A stretch of DNA of 64,000 nucleotides from an uncultured Pelagibacteraceae bacterium (lineage in GTDB: Bacteria > Pseudomonadota > Alphaproteobacteria > Pelagibacterales > Pelagibacteraceae). The stretch lies in NCBI GenBank assembly GCA_902614055.1, contig CACMJX010000001.1:399257-463256 (forward strand). Direction: 5' to 3'. Positions 32,041-39,613 of this stretch are shown piece by piece. Below the pieces are notes generated by a model, which worked only from the letters and a program-made list of their open reading frames with translations, had not been told where the DNA came from and did not search any database. The position numbers and the translations under genes are program-made. Numbering within the stretch: the stretch's first letter is position 1; every line of letters begins with the position of its first letter.

Positions 32041-32274
32041 TTATATCTTCTTTCCATAATCAATAGATATCTCTCCACATCTAAATAGAGGATGAGTGTA
32101 ATAATTTTTATCTGCTGTATATAATAAATCTTTATAGGTATGGTTTTGACTTAAATAAGATAACAGATTTGCAGAATAACATGTTGTGTTAACTTCAGCA
32201 TTTGCATGACGTATACTTATTACTAATACTTTAACTAATATTAGCACCGATATTAATATTACATTTGAGTTCAT
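32041..32274 (-). CDS. small secreted protein of unknown function (77 aa)
   Basis: Signal-like segment ending HANA; RBS AAGGAAAAATT upstream; preceded by promoter-like motif at 32298-32321. Confidence 0.5.
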   Translation of the reverse strand: MNSNVILISVLILVKVLVISIRHANAEVNTTCYSANLLSYLSQNHTYKDLLYTADKNYYTHPLFRCGEISIDYGKKI

Positions 32275-32297
32275 AATTTTTCCTTTCTTTATTATTT

Positions 32298-32321
32298 AAC
32301 GACAAAATTGAATTTTTATTC
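32298..32321 (-). promoter_or_regulatory. putative ECF-sigma promoter 1 (GAAT-N16-CGTT)
   Basis: Minus strand TTTTTGAATAAAAATTCAATTTTGTCGTTAAAT, 24 nt upstream of the 32274 start. Confidence 0.55.
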
Positions 32322-32490
32322 AAAAATTTATAAAAAGAGGCCACGCAAGACCCTTTAAACTTGCAATAATTTCCCCAAAGAATAACCAGGCAATAAAACC
32401 ATGCTCAACAGCGTATAACCAATTAAAATACGCTCCCATTATTCCAGCAATTATTAAATAAATTATAAATACAAAATTTACTATGGGCAT
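32320..32490 (-). CDS. small membrane protein (56 aa) of unknown function
   Basis: MPIVNFVFIIYLIIAGIMGAYFNWLY; RBS GAAAGGAAAAAG; downstream of the hairpin at 32514-32543. Confidence 0.45.
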   Translation of the reverse strand: MPIVNFVFIIYLIIAGIMGAYFNWLYAVEHGFIAWLFFGEIIASLKGLAWPLFINF

Positions 32491-32513
32491 ATTCTTTTTC
32501 CTTTCTTTAATAA

Positions 32514-32543
32514 AAAACACCCCAAAAAAAATTGGGGTGTTTT
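32514..32543 (-). terminator. intrinsic terminator-like hairpin after the 32554 small gene
   Basis: AAAACACCCCAA...TTGGGGTGTTTT with flanking A/T tracts. Confidence 0.75.
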
Positions 32544-32553
32544 AAATTTAATT

Positions 32554-32739
32554 TTACCATTGAGTTGAATAGAAACTTGTTCCACCAAATATATTAGGTT
32601 GAGTATAACCAAGCATTCCACTTCCTGAGCTATATAAATTATAACCACCAAAAATGTTAGGCTGAGTCCAGTAAGATGAAGCATTTGCGCTTGTTGCTAA
32701 GATTGACAGTACACCGATTATCATTGCTATTTTTTTCAT
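32554..32739 (-). CDS. small secreted protein with duplicated TQPNIFGG motif (61 aa)
   Basis: MKKIAMIIGVLSILATSANA signal; WTQPNIFGGYNLYSS and YTQPNIFGGTSFYST; RBS AAAAGGAAA. Confidence 0.6.
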   Translation of the reverse strand: MKKIAMIIGVLSILATSANASSYWTQPNIFGGYNLYSSGSGMLGYTQPNIFGGTSFYSTQW

Positions 32740-32783
32740 TGTTTTTCCTTTTGTTAGTTGTTTGTTATTGTTCATATAAAGGT

Positions 32784-32807
32784 GACGTTTGAAGTAGGAT
32801 TTTATTC
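32784..32807 (-). promoter_or_regulatory. putative ECF-sigma promoter 2 (GAAT-N16-CGTC)
   Basis: Minus strand TTTTTTTGAATAAAATCCTACTTCAAACGTCACC upstream of the 32739 start. Confidence 0.55.
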
Positions 32808-32832
32808 AAAAAAAAAATTAATTTTTTTAGGG

Positions 32833-32864
32833 CTAAAAAGGGCACATAAATGCACCCTTTTTAG
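32833..32864 (-). terminator. terminator-like hairpin after the YNPxTGEW-repeat gene
   Basis: CTAAAAAGGG...CCCTTTTTAG, 10-bp stem. Confidence 0.65.
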
Positions 32865-32872
32865 TTGATCAT

Positions 32873-33088
32873 TTATCTTTCGTATTTCCATTCTCCAGTC
32901 CATGGATTGTATTCAAGCTGAGAGTCATCTCTTTCATAAGTCCATTCATTTTCCATGAAGTTATATTTCAAAGAAGATTCTTCAGGTGCGCTTTCCCACT
33001 CGCCGGTAAAAGGATTATACTTAAAATCAGCCAAACTAGTGTTTGGCAGAAGTATAAATAATGCAATTACTATACTTTTTAGCTTCAT
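32873..33088 (-). CDS. small secreted protein with three YNPxTGEW-like repeats (71 aa)
   Basis: Signal MKLKSIVIALFILLPNTSLA; FKYNPFTGEWES / LKYNFMENEWTYE / LEYNPWTGEWKYE; RBS AGGAGG. Confidence 0.65.
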   Translation of the reverse strand: MKLKSIVIALFILLPNTSLADFKYNPFTGEWESAPEESSLKYNFMENEWTYERDDSQLEYNPWTGEWKYER

Positions 33089-33107
33089 TTAAACCTCCTA
33101 GATTGTT

Positions 33108-33131
33108 AACGATAAAGTGATAAAATTATTC
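33108..33131 (-). promoter_or_regulatory. putative ECF-sigma promoter 3 (GAAT-N16-CGTT)
   Basis: Minus strand AATGAATAATTTTATCACTTTATCGTTAACAAT, 20 nt upstream of the 33088 start. Confidence 0.55.
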
Positions 33132-33141
33132 ATTATAGAAA

Positions 33142-35115
33142 ATGAAAAATCATAAAATTCAAATAGTATTTATTTTAGTATTAGTTAGTTTTTTTTATAC
33201 ACATCTGTCATTTGCAGATCTTTCAGAAGGTAAAACAAAACTTAAATTTACAGAACATGGTCCTTTTTATGGTGTTAAAGAGGATGGCAAAAGAATTAGA
33301 GGCATATTGTTAGATCCAAATAGAGAAGGTGATAGAAGCGATTGGTATGGATTATTTACTAACTCTGATTTTTATTGGAAGGGATATTTTAAACATACTT
33401 ATGAAGATGGAAGGATACTGTACCAGTATAATGAATATAAGATAGATAAAAAAGGCAATGTTATTCAAGATGATCAAGGTAAATTTCTATTAGTAGATTC
33501 ATATCTAATTTCAAAAGAGGATTTTGAAAAAGTTAAAAAATATATAAACTACGATATTCCTATTCCATTTAGTTTTTATGATTTTGAAATTACTGAAAAA
33601 GAGAATTCAAAAAAAACAAATAAAACTTTAAATAAAGTTAAAAATGAATTTACAGATCTTTCTTTAGAATCTATCAAAAATAAATTAGAAAGTGAATTTA
33701 TTGAAATCTCTGAATTCATAATAGATGATGACACTGTTCAAGTTCATATGAGAAAATCAACTAGTAAAGTAAGTGACCATATAAATAAATTTGTTAGAGA
33801 AAAACACCTTAATAAACCGATATTAGATAAAGAATTAAATTCTGTAAGAAAAAGGTTTAGTCTATCAAGTGATTATAGAGGATCATACGAAAATATTACT
33901 TTGATGGAATTTGAGGAATACCCATCAATTTTTAAAACTTTTATACAAACTGTGGGAGGAGGTTTTACCTCTATTTCTTTGAATATTCATCCTGATCTGC
34001 CATGGACTATTAACTTGACACAAAATAGACTTCTTGATTTTGATGAAATTACAGACACAGTCGTTCTTAAAGAGTGGAGCGTTAAAAATAATAAAAAATA
34101 TAGTTATATTACTAAAAGTTTTTTTTCAAGCGCTGAATATGGCAAGGATCCCAATCTTAATAATATTCTTACTTACAATAAAGTAGAGACTATTTCAGGA
34201 AAATTAATTAAAGAGGAAATCAAAGGAAACTGTAAGAATACAGATATTTATAAAAACATTGATGATTGTTTGAAAGAAATTGAATTATCAGAGTCAACAT
34301 TTGACAAAAATATTAAATATGTGGATAAAATTAAAAAGTTAGATCAAACATTTATTACAAATCTAAAAAATAATATTCCTAAATTACAATTAGTAAATAA
34401 CGAGAAATACTATGCATTGATTATTGGAAATAATGATTACAAATATCTAGAAAAACTAGATGCGGCTGAGAATGATGCTATTGTTATTTCTGACGTTTTA
34501 GAAAAAAAATATGGTTTTGAAGTAGATCTACTTCTTAATGCTGATTACGACACAACTGTAAACTCTCTATTTAACATTACAAAAAAACTTAAAAAGAATG
34601 ACAACTTGTTAATTTATTATGCGGGACATGGTGAAATTGATAAAGCAGAAGATAGAGGATACTGGCTACCTGTAGACGCAAGTTATGAAATGCGATCTAA
34701 GTGGATAAGCAATCAAAGAATAGTTGATAGAATAAAGGCTACCAAAGCAAAACATGTATTGTTAATTGCAGATAGTTGTTTTTCAGGAACTCTGATGAGA
34801 TCTGGAAGTTTGCCAAATGAAATAGAAAATATTGATCAGAAATATATTAATAGATTAAAACAAAAAAAAACGAGATTAGTAATTACCTCTGGCGGTAATG
34901 AGCCTGTAGTTGATAGCGTGGGTGGTAATCACTCATTATTTGCACTTAAGCTAATTGATACACTTAAAAATAATGATAGCGTAATAAATTCTCAAATATT
35001 ATTTGAAAATATTAGAAGATATGTGGTTGCAAATGCTGATCAAACTCCCGAAAGAGCTATGGTACATAAAACTGGTCATGATGGGGGAGATTTTTTATTC
35101 TTCTCAAAGAATTAA
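33142..35115 (+). CDS. secreted caspase-like (C14) protease with unclassified ~430-aa N-terminal region
   Basis: Signal-like N-terminus; C-terminal YYALIIGNNDYKYLEKL, LLIYYAGHGE (His), LLIADSCFSGT (Cys), closely similar to the C-terminus of the 28465-30555 product. Confidence 0.85.
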   Translation: MKNHKIQIVFILVLVSFFYTHLSFADLSEGKTKLKFTEHGPFYGVKEDGKRIRGILLDPNREGDRSDWYGLFTNSDFYWKGYFKHTYEDGRILYQYNEYKIDKKGNVIQDDQGKFLLVDSYLISKEDFEKVKKYINYDIPIPFSFYDFEITEKENSKKTNKTLNKVKNEFTDLSLESIKNKLESEFIEISEFIIDDDTVQVHMRKSTSKVSDHINKFVREKHLNKPILDKELNSVRKRFSLSSDYRGSYENITLMEFEEYPSIFKTFIQTVGGGFTSISLNIHPDLPWTINLTQNRLLDFDEITDTVVLKEWSVKNNKKYSYITKSFFSSAEYGKDPNLNNILTYNKVETISGKLIKEEIKGNCKNTDIYKNIDDCLKEIELSESTFDKNIKYVDKIKKLDQTFITNLKNNIPKLQLVNNEKYYALIIGNNDYKYLEKLDAAENDAIVISDVLEKKYGFEVDLLLNADYDTTVNSLFNITKKLKKNDNLLIYYAGHGEIDKAEDRGYWLPVDASYEMRSKWISNQRIVDRIKATKAKHVLLIADSCFSGTLMRSGSLPNEIENIDQKYINRLKQKKTRLVITSGGNEPVVDSVGGNHSLFALKLIDTLKNNDSVINSQILFENIRRYVVANADQTPERAMVHKTGHDGGDFLFFSKN

Positions 35116-35300
35116 TCAATTTTATTTCTTAATTTTTTAATTTTTTTAGATTGATTAAAGATTATTAAAATTAGGATTATTACAAATAGAGGGTAACCAA
35201 TTACAAAAATGATTATATTTACAAGTTCATATGTTGTTCCAGTAACTTTTGCAATCCATGCAAGAATATCAACACAAAGATAAAAGAAATAATCAACCAT
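35112..35300 (-). CDS. small membrane protein (62 aa) of unknown function
   Basis: Two hydrophobic segments; downstream of the hairpin at 35322-35353; overlaps the caspase gene end by 4 nt. Confidence 0.45.
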   Translation of the reverse strand: MVDYFFYLCVDILAWIAKVTGTTYELVNIIIFVIGYPLFVIILILIIFNQSKKIKKLRNKID

Positions 35301-35321
35301 AATAAATTCCTGTATTTTTTT

Positions 35322-35353
35322 AAAAGCCCCTAGAGAGGAAAAAGGGGCTTTTT
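35322..35353 (-). terminator. intrinsic terminator after the 35364 small gene
   Basis: AAAAGCCCC tagagaggaaaaa GGGGCTTTTT. Confidence 0.78.
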
Positions 35354-35363
35354 GATTTATATT

Positions 35364-35540
35364 TTAGCAACCGCTAAAGTTATTCCAGCAAAATCCATCT
35401 GGGCTAGTTCTGTAATGTGATCCAACATAAGTTCCGTTGCTCTTAAAGTAACCATCAACTAGAACTAAAGCATTTGCAGCTGTATTAAGGTTTAAACCAA
35501 TAACTGATACTAAACCTAACATAATCATTATTTTTCTCAT
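35364..35540 (-). CDS. small secreted Cys-containing protein (58 aa)
   Basis: MRKIMIMLGLVSVIGLNLNTAANA signal; RBS AAAAGGAAA; leader conserved with the 32554 gene. Confidence 0.58.
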   Translation of the reverse strand: MRKIMIMLGLVSVIGLNLNTAANALVLVDGYFKSNGTYVGSHYRTSPDGFCWNNFSGC

Positions 35541-35584
35541 TTTGTTTCCTTTTGTTAATTGTTTTTTAATTTTCATGATTAATT

Positions 35585-35608
35585 AACGTTTGAAATAAAA
35601 TTTTATTC
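35585..35608 (-). promoter_or_regulatory. putative ECF-sigma promoter 4 (GAAT-N16-CGTT)
   Basis: Minus strand TTTTTTTGAATAAAATTTTATTTCAAACGTTAATTAAT upstream of the 35540 start. Confidence 0.55.
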
Positions 35609-35665
35609 AAAAAAAAATACCCAATAAACTCATTATTAATAAGGCTTCCATTCCAATAAACATAA

Positions 35666-36244
35666 TTAGCTTTTTATTATTTCTCCTGGTCCAAAACACA
35701 TTCTTTGTGCTTTTTTTATATATTGAGGTAATTTTTCTAATTTCCAATTATTATCTAGTACATCGAAATGATCTTTAGGATTGTAATGATCATTTTTAAT
35801 CAGCGTAATTCTAAATTCTTTATGATGGTTATATAATTTCATTAAACCACTTATTAAATCTTCAAGATTATGAAAGCCTTTAAACTGCATCATAACAATT
35901 GTCATAGCTTGCAATGGGTGAACAGTAATTACTCTTGCTGAAGATGAAAATTTATCTAATTTATTTATTCTGATTGGCAAATCTTGATTTTGTAAGTTAT
36001 CTATATTTTTGATATTTCGTGTTGTCGAAAAAGAAAAAAGTATTCCAACTTTGGAACAGTCAGATTTTCTGATAAAAAATCTTAATTTATCACCATGAAT
36101 AACTTTACCAGGAACAGCTGCAACAACATATTCTCCAAAATCATTAATATACCACTCATCATCTTCAGCTTTAGCATGTGGATGAACAATTAGTAAGATC
36201 ACGAAAGCGACTAAATGAAGAAAAAGGAATAATGATAATCTCAT
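35666..36244 (-). CDS. secreted protein of unknown function (192 aa)
   Basis: Signal-like FLHLVAFVILLIVHPHAKA; no family recognised. Confidence 0.55.
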   Translation of the reverse strand: MRLSLFLFLHLVAFVILLIVHPHAKAEDDEWYINDFGEYVVAAVPGKVIHGDKLRFFIRKSDCSKVGILFSFSTTRNIKNIDNLQNQDLPIRINKLDKFSSSARVITVHPLQAMTIVMMQFKGFHNLEDLISGLMKLYNHHKEFRITLIKNDHYNPKDHFDVLDNNWKLEKLPQYIKKAQRMCFGPGEIIKS

Positions 36245-36353
36245 GATTCTATTTTTAGAATATTGATTTGTTTTAATTAGGTTCTAATTTCGTTACGATT
36301 ATGAAAAAATATCACATTTTAAACACAGAATATTTTAGGTATAAGATAAATAT

Positions 36354-36422
36354 ATGAAATATATTTTATTAGGTGCTGCAATTGCATTTGCAATGTATCT
36401 TGGTGATAAATACATACTTTAA
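36354..36422 (+). CDS. putative 22-aa hydrophobic microprotein (MKYILLGAAIAFAMYLGDKYIL)
   Basis: Short ORF upstream of the 36436 gene; no clear RBS. Confidence 0.25.
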   Translation: MKYILLGAAIAFAMYLGDKYIL

Positions 36423-36435
36423 ATAGTTAAAATAA

Positions 36436-36879
36436 ATGAGTGCTGAAGCAATAAGTTTTAATTGGAAATGTAAACACACTTGGAGAAGAAGTGCTAAGAA
36501 TACAGCTTGGTGCTTATTAGGTTGTGCTATTGGAGATTTTGGAACGATATTATTTTTTCAATTAACTAAAATTCCTTTCCCAGTTTTAAGTATTATGATT
36601 TTAGCAATAATAAATGGTTTGATTACAAGTGTAATTTTAGAGACATTTATTTTAATTAAACAAAATTTTACTTTTCAAAAAGCATTGAAGACTGCTTTAG
36701 GTATGAGTTTTATTTCGATGATTAGTATGGAAATAGCAATGAATTTAACAGACTTCTTATTGACTGGTGGAGCAATACTTACATGGTGGGTAGTGCCAAT
36801 AATGCTCGCAGTTGGTTTTATAACCCCTTGGCCATATAATTATTGGAGATTAAAAAAACATAATCAGGCTTGTCACTAA
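36436..36879 (+). CDS. DUF4396-like membrane protein
   Basis: WKCKHTWRRSAKNTAWCLLGCAIGDFGTI; EIAMNLTDF; GFITPWPYNYWRLK. Confidence 0.65.
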   Translation: MSAEAISFNWKCKHTWRRSAKNTAWCLLGCAIGDFGTILFFQLTKIPFPVLSIMILAIINGLITSVILETFILIKQNFTFQKALKTALGMSFISMISMEIAMNLTDFLLTGGAILTWWVVPIMLAVGFITPWPYNYWRLKKHNQACH

Positions 36880-36902
36880 ATAATCAAAAATAAAGGAGAT
36901 AA

Positions 36903-37088
36903 ATGAAAATATTAAAAGAACTAGATGATGCTAAATTAGTTATAGTTGATCTAGAAGTAAGTTTAGGGGACAAAGTAAGAAGTGCCCCCACATTATGCGC
37001 AAAGTATAAAGGAAAAATTATACCACTTAATACTGCTCATGATGGCAGACCAATATTAATGAAAGAAGAAAATTCAATAGAAAACTAA
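36903..37088 (+). CDS. hypothetical protein (61 aa)
   Basis: RBS AAAGGAGAT 7 nt upstream of ATG. Confidence 0.55.
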   Translation: MKILKELDDAKLVIVDLEVSLGDKVRSAPTLCAKYKGKIIPLNTAHDGRPILMKEENSIEN

Positions 37089-37091
37089 ATT

Positions 37092-37481
37092 ATGATTGAA
37101 CAAGTAAGTATTTATTTAATAGCAATGATTTTAGGAATTATGTTATTTTTTTCATTCGTTATTGCTCCAGTAGTATTCACCACCTTAGATGAAGACAATG
37201 CCCGAAAGTTTATTAGAAGAATATTCCCTTTTTATTATAATGTTAATTTAGGAATTAGTTTTATTGTTATATTAACATTTTTATTTTTAAGTAAATTAGG
37301 AATTGATCTCTATTTAATTCTAGCAATCACAGTTTTATTTGCTACATCAAACTATTTGTTGATGCCATTAATCAATAAATATAGAGACGAAAAAGAGGAC
37401 AAGAAATTTAAATATTCCCATTTTATCTCAGTAGTCATCAATTTTGTTCAAATGATTTGTTTAGTATTTCTTTTAATTTAA
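37092..37481 (+). CDS. DUF4149-like membrane protein
   Basis: ~130 aa; four hydrophobic segments; LFFSFVIAPVVFTTLDEDNARKFIRRIFPFYY. Confidence 0.6.
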   Translation: MIEQVSIYLIAMILGIMLFFSFVIAPVVFTTLDEDNARKFIRRIFPFYYNVNLGISFIVILTFLFLSKLGIDLYLILAITVLFATSNYLLMPLINKYRDEKEDKKFKYSHFISVVINFVQMICLVFLLI

Positions 37482-37516
37482 GATGTTTAACTATTAATTT
37501 AAGATGTTTAACTATT
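37475..37516. repeat. perfect tandem duplication of a 21-bp unit
   Basis: AATTTAAGATGTTTAACTATT at 37475-37495 and 37496-37516. Confidence 0.95.
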
Positions 37517-38266
37517 TTGTCTTTTGATTTTTAAAAAGATATTTTTAAATACCTGACGATAAAGTTCATAAAATGTTAGACAAATAAAGTAAATATTTGA
37601 GATTAACCATATACCTAAAAATAAATAATCAAAATTGTTGTTAAGATCATAAAATGAACTTAATAAAATTTTAAAAGAGGAAATAAACCATAGAACCATA
37701 AATACAGCAGAATATCGTCTATATTTATTAACTCGTAATGGATGAATAAATTTCATTGGTATAAATTTTAATAATATACAAGCAGATATTAGAAATAAAT
37801 TATATACCTGCGTTAGATCAAATAAATATAAATAAAAAAGCAAAATATTCCAGATACATGGAAAACCTTTATAAAAGTTATCTGAAGTCATCAAATTATT
37901 ATTCGAATATGATATTGCTGATACGATTAAAATGATAGAAGGTATAATAATTTCAAAGGGTGAGGGAACAAATTTAAACCAATAAATCATTACTGATGGA
38001 ATTATTATGTAATTGAAGAAATCAATTACACTATCAAGCATTTTACCATCTATATTTTTTACAAAAATAGATACCTTGAATTTTCTTGCTAATGTACCAT
38101 CAACAGCATCTATTAATAATGCAAGTCCTAAAAATAAAAAAGCTGAGGTTTCATCATTTTTAAATACGCATATTAGTGCTAAAAAGCCTGCTATTAGTCC
38201 AGAACATGTTAACAAATGAACAGACCAAGCTAAAAGAGTATTTATATCTTTTTTATTTTTTAACAT
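37508..38266 (-). CDS. pcs: CDP-alcohol phosphatidyltransferase, phosphatidylcholine synthase-like
   Basis: LLIDAVDGTLARKFKVSIFVKNIDGKMLDSVIDFFNYIIIP; multi-pass membrane protein. Confidence 0.78.
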   Translation of the reverse strand: MLKNKKDINTLLAWSVHLLTCSGLIAGFLALICVFKNDETSAFLFLGLALLIDAVDGTLARKFKVSIFVKNIDGKMLDSVIDFFNYIIIPSVMIYWFKFVPSPFEIIIPSIILIVSAISYSNNNLMTSDNFYKGFPCIWNILLFYLYLFDLTQVYNLFLISACILLKFIPMKFIHPLRVNKYRRYSAVFMVLWFISSFKILLSSFYDLNNNFDYLFLGIWLISNIYFICLTFYELYRQVFKNIFLKIKRQNS

Positions 38267-38378
38267 TCATTTTTTTAACCTATGAACCAAAATTTCTGAG
38301 ATTAATCTTGTCGCGCTATAATTATGCAGAATACTCCAGTTTTGAATGTAGAATTATCTTTAAAATAAAAATAATTAA

Positions 38379-39599
38379 CTAAATGTAACGCATATTGTCT
38401 TCGTTAACTGCTTTTTCTAATCTTATTAAAAAATCTGGTATTGCACTTTTGACTCTACTCCATGTTGGAATAAAAGGTGTATCCATTGGGTTTTGATAGA
38501 AAGCATCTCCTGCTTTCATAATATTTGCAGCAAATAATTCAACAGCTTTTTCCTCTGTATGAGAGTCAAATTTTAAACCATTCATTTCTGCATCATTTCT
38601 ATAGGCATCTATTAAATCTAATGCTGCTCTGTAGTATGTTGCCTTTAAAGATCTGAATTGCTCTTTGCTGAATGAATGACCTTGGGTTGCCAGTTTCTTT
38701 ATAAATGTTTTGATTATATCGATAGACATTCTTGATAGACCTTGCTTTTCATCGTTAATAGATAAGTTTTGATGTTTGTGATCATAGGTATCTGCCAAAT
38801 CTACCTGGCAAATGTTTTGAGGAGAGAAGTTTCTTTGCATTTCAGATAAAATTCCTATTTCTATACCCCAGTCTGATGAAATTCTTAGCTCTGGTAGAAT
38901 ATTTCTTCTAAATGAAAATTCTCCAGCCAAAGGATATTTAAAAGATTTCATAAAGTTTAGGTAATCGCTTTTACCTATAGTTTTTTCGAGTGCATTCAAC
39001 AGTGGAAAAACAAGTAATCTTGCAACTCTTCCATTCATTTTATTATCTGCAACACGTGGGTAGAAACCTTTGCAAAATTCAAAATTAAATAATGGATTTA
39101 CGACAGGATAAAATAGTTTTGCTAACATTCTGCGGTCATATGTTTTAATATCACAATCATGCAATGCTACAGATCTTGCACTATCTCTTGCTATAGACAT
39201 TCCTATGCAGTACCAAACATTTCTACCTTTCCCATATTCATTTGGAGCTAGATCTAATTTTTTTAATTCTTTGTCTAATTTTTTAAGATTAGGTCCATCG
39301 TTCCATAGAATTGTAAATGGGGTTTCTAATTTCTCAAAAAATGTCCAAGCCTTTCTTGCTTGTGCTTCTGAAGCTCTATCTAAGCCAATAATTATATGAT
39401 TTAGATAGTTAGTTTTACTGATTTCGCTAACAATTTTCGGTAAAGCATCACCTCTTAACTCTGAATATAGACAAGGCAAAATTAATTCCATCTTTCTTTC
39501 TTTGGAAAAATTTAATAAATCTTTTTCAAGATCTTTGGTTGACTTAGTACCAAAGTCGTGAAGTGTTGATATGGTACCATCTTGATAGAAATCACTCAT
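38379..39599 (-). CDS. GT81-like glycosyltransferase, probable glucosyl-3-phosphoglycerate synthase
   Basis: ELILPCLYSELRGDALPKIVSEI; ALHDCDIKTYDRRMLAKLFYPVVNP; neighbour is a mannosyl/glucosyl-3-phosphoglycerate phosphatase-like HAD protein. Confidence 0.75.
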   Translation of the reverse strand: MSDFYQDGTISTLHDFGTKSTKDLEKDLLNFSKERKMELILPCLYSELRGDALPKIVSEISKTNYLNHIIIGLDRASEAQARKAWTFFEKLETPFTILWNDGPNLKKLDKELKKLDLAPNEYGKGRNVWYCIGMSIARDSARSVALHDCDIKTYDRRMLAKLFYPVVNPLFNFEFCKGFYPRVADNKMNGRVARLLVFPLLNALEKTIGKSDYLNFMKSFKYPLAGEFSFRRNILPELRISSDWGIEIGILSEMQRNFSPQNICQVDLADTYDHKHQNLSINDEKQGLSRMSIDIIKTFIKKLATQGHSFSKEQFRSLKATYYRAALDLIDAYRNDAEMNGLKFDSHTEEKAVELFAANIMKAGDAFYQNPMDTPFIPTWSRVKSAIPDFLIRLEKAVNEDNMRYI

Positions 39600-39613
39600 G
39601 GCGGGAACCTATC

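Noticed and set aside
33089-33141. Plus-strand ECF-like promoter for the second caspase gene
   Set aside because: The motif in this gap reads only on the minus strand; no plus-strand equivalent was found.
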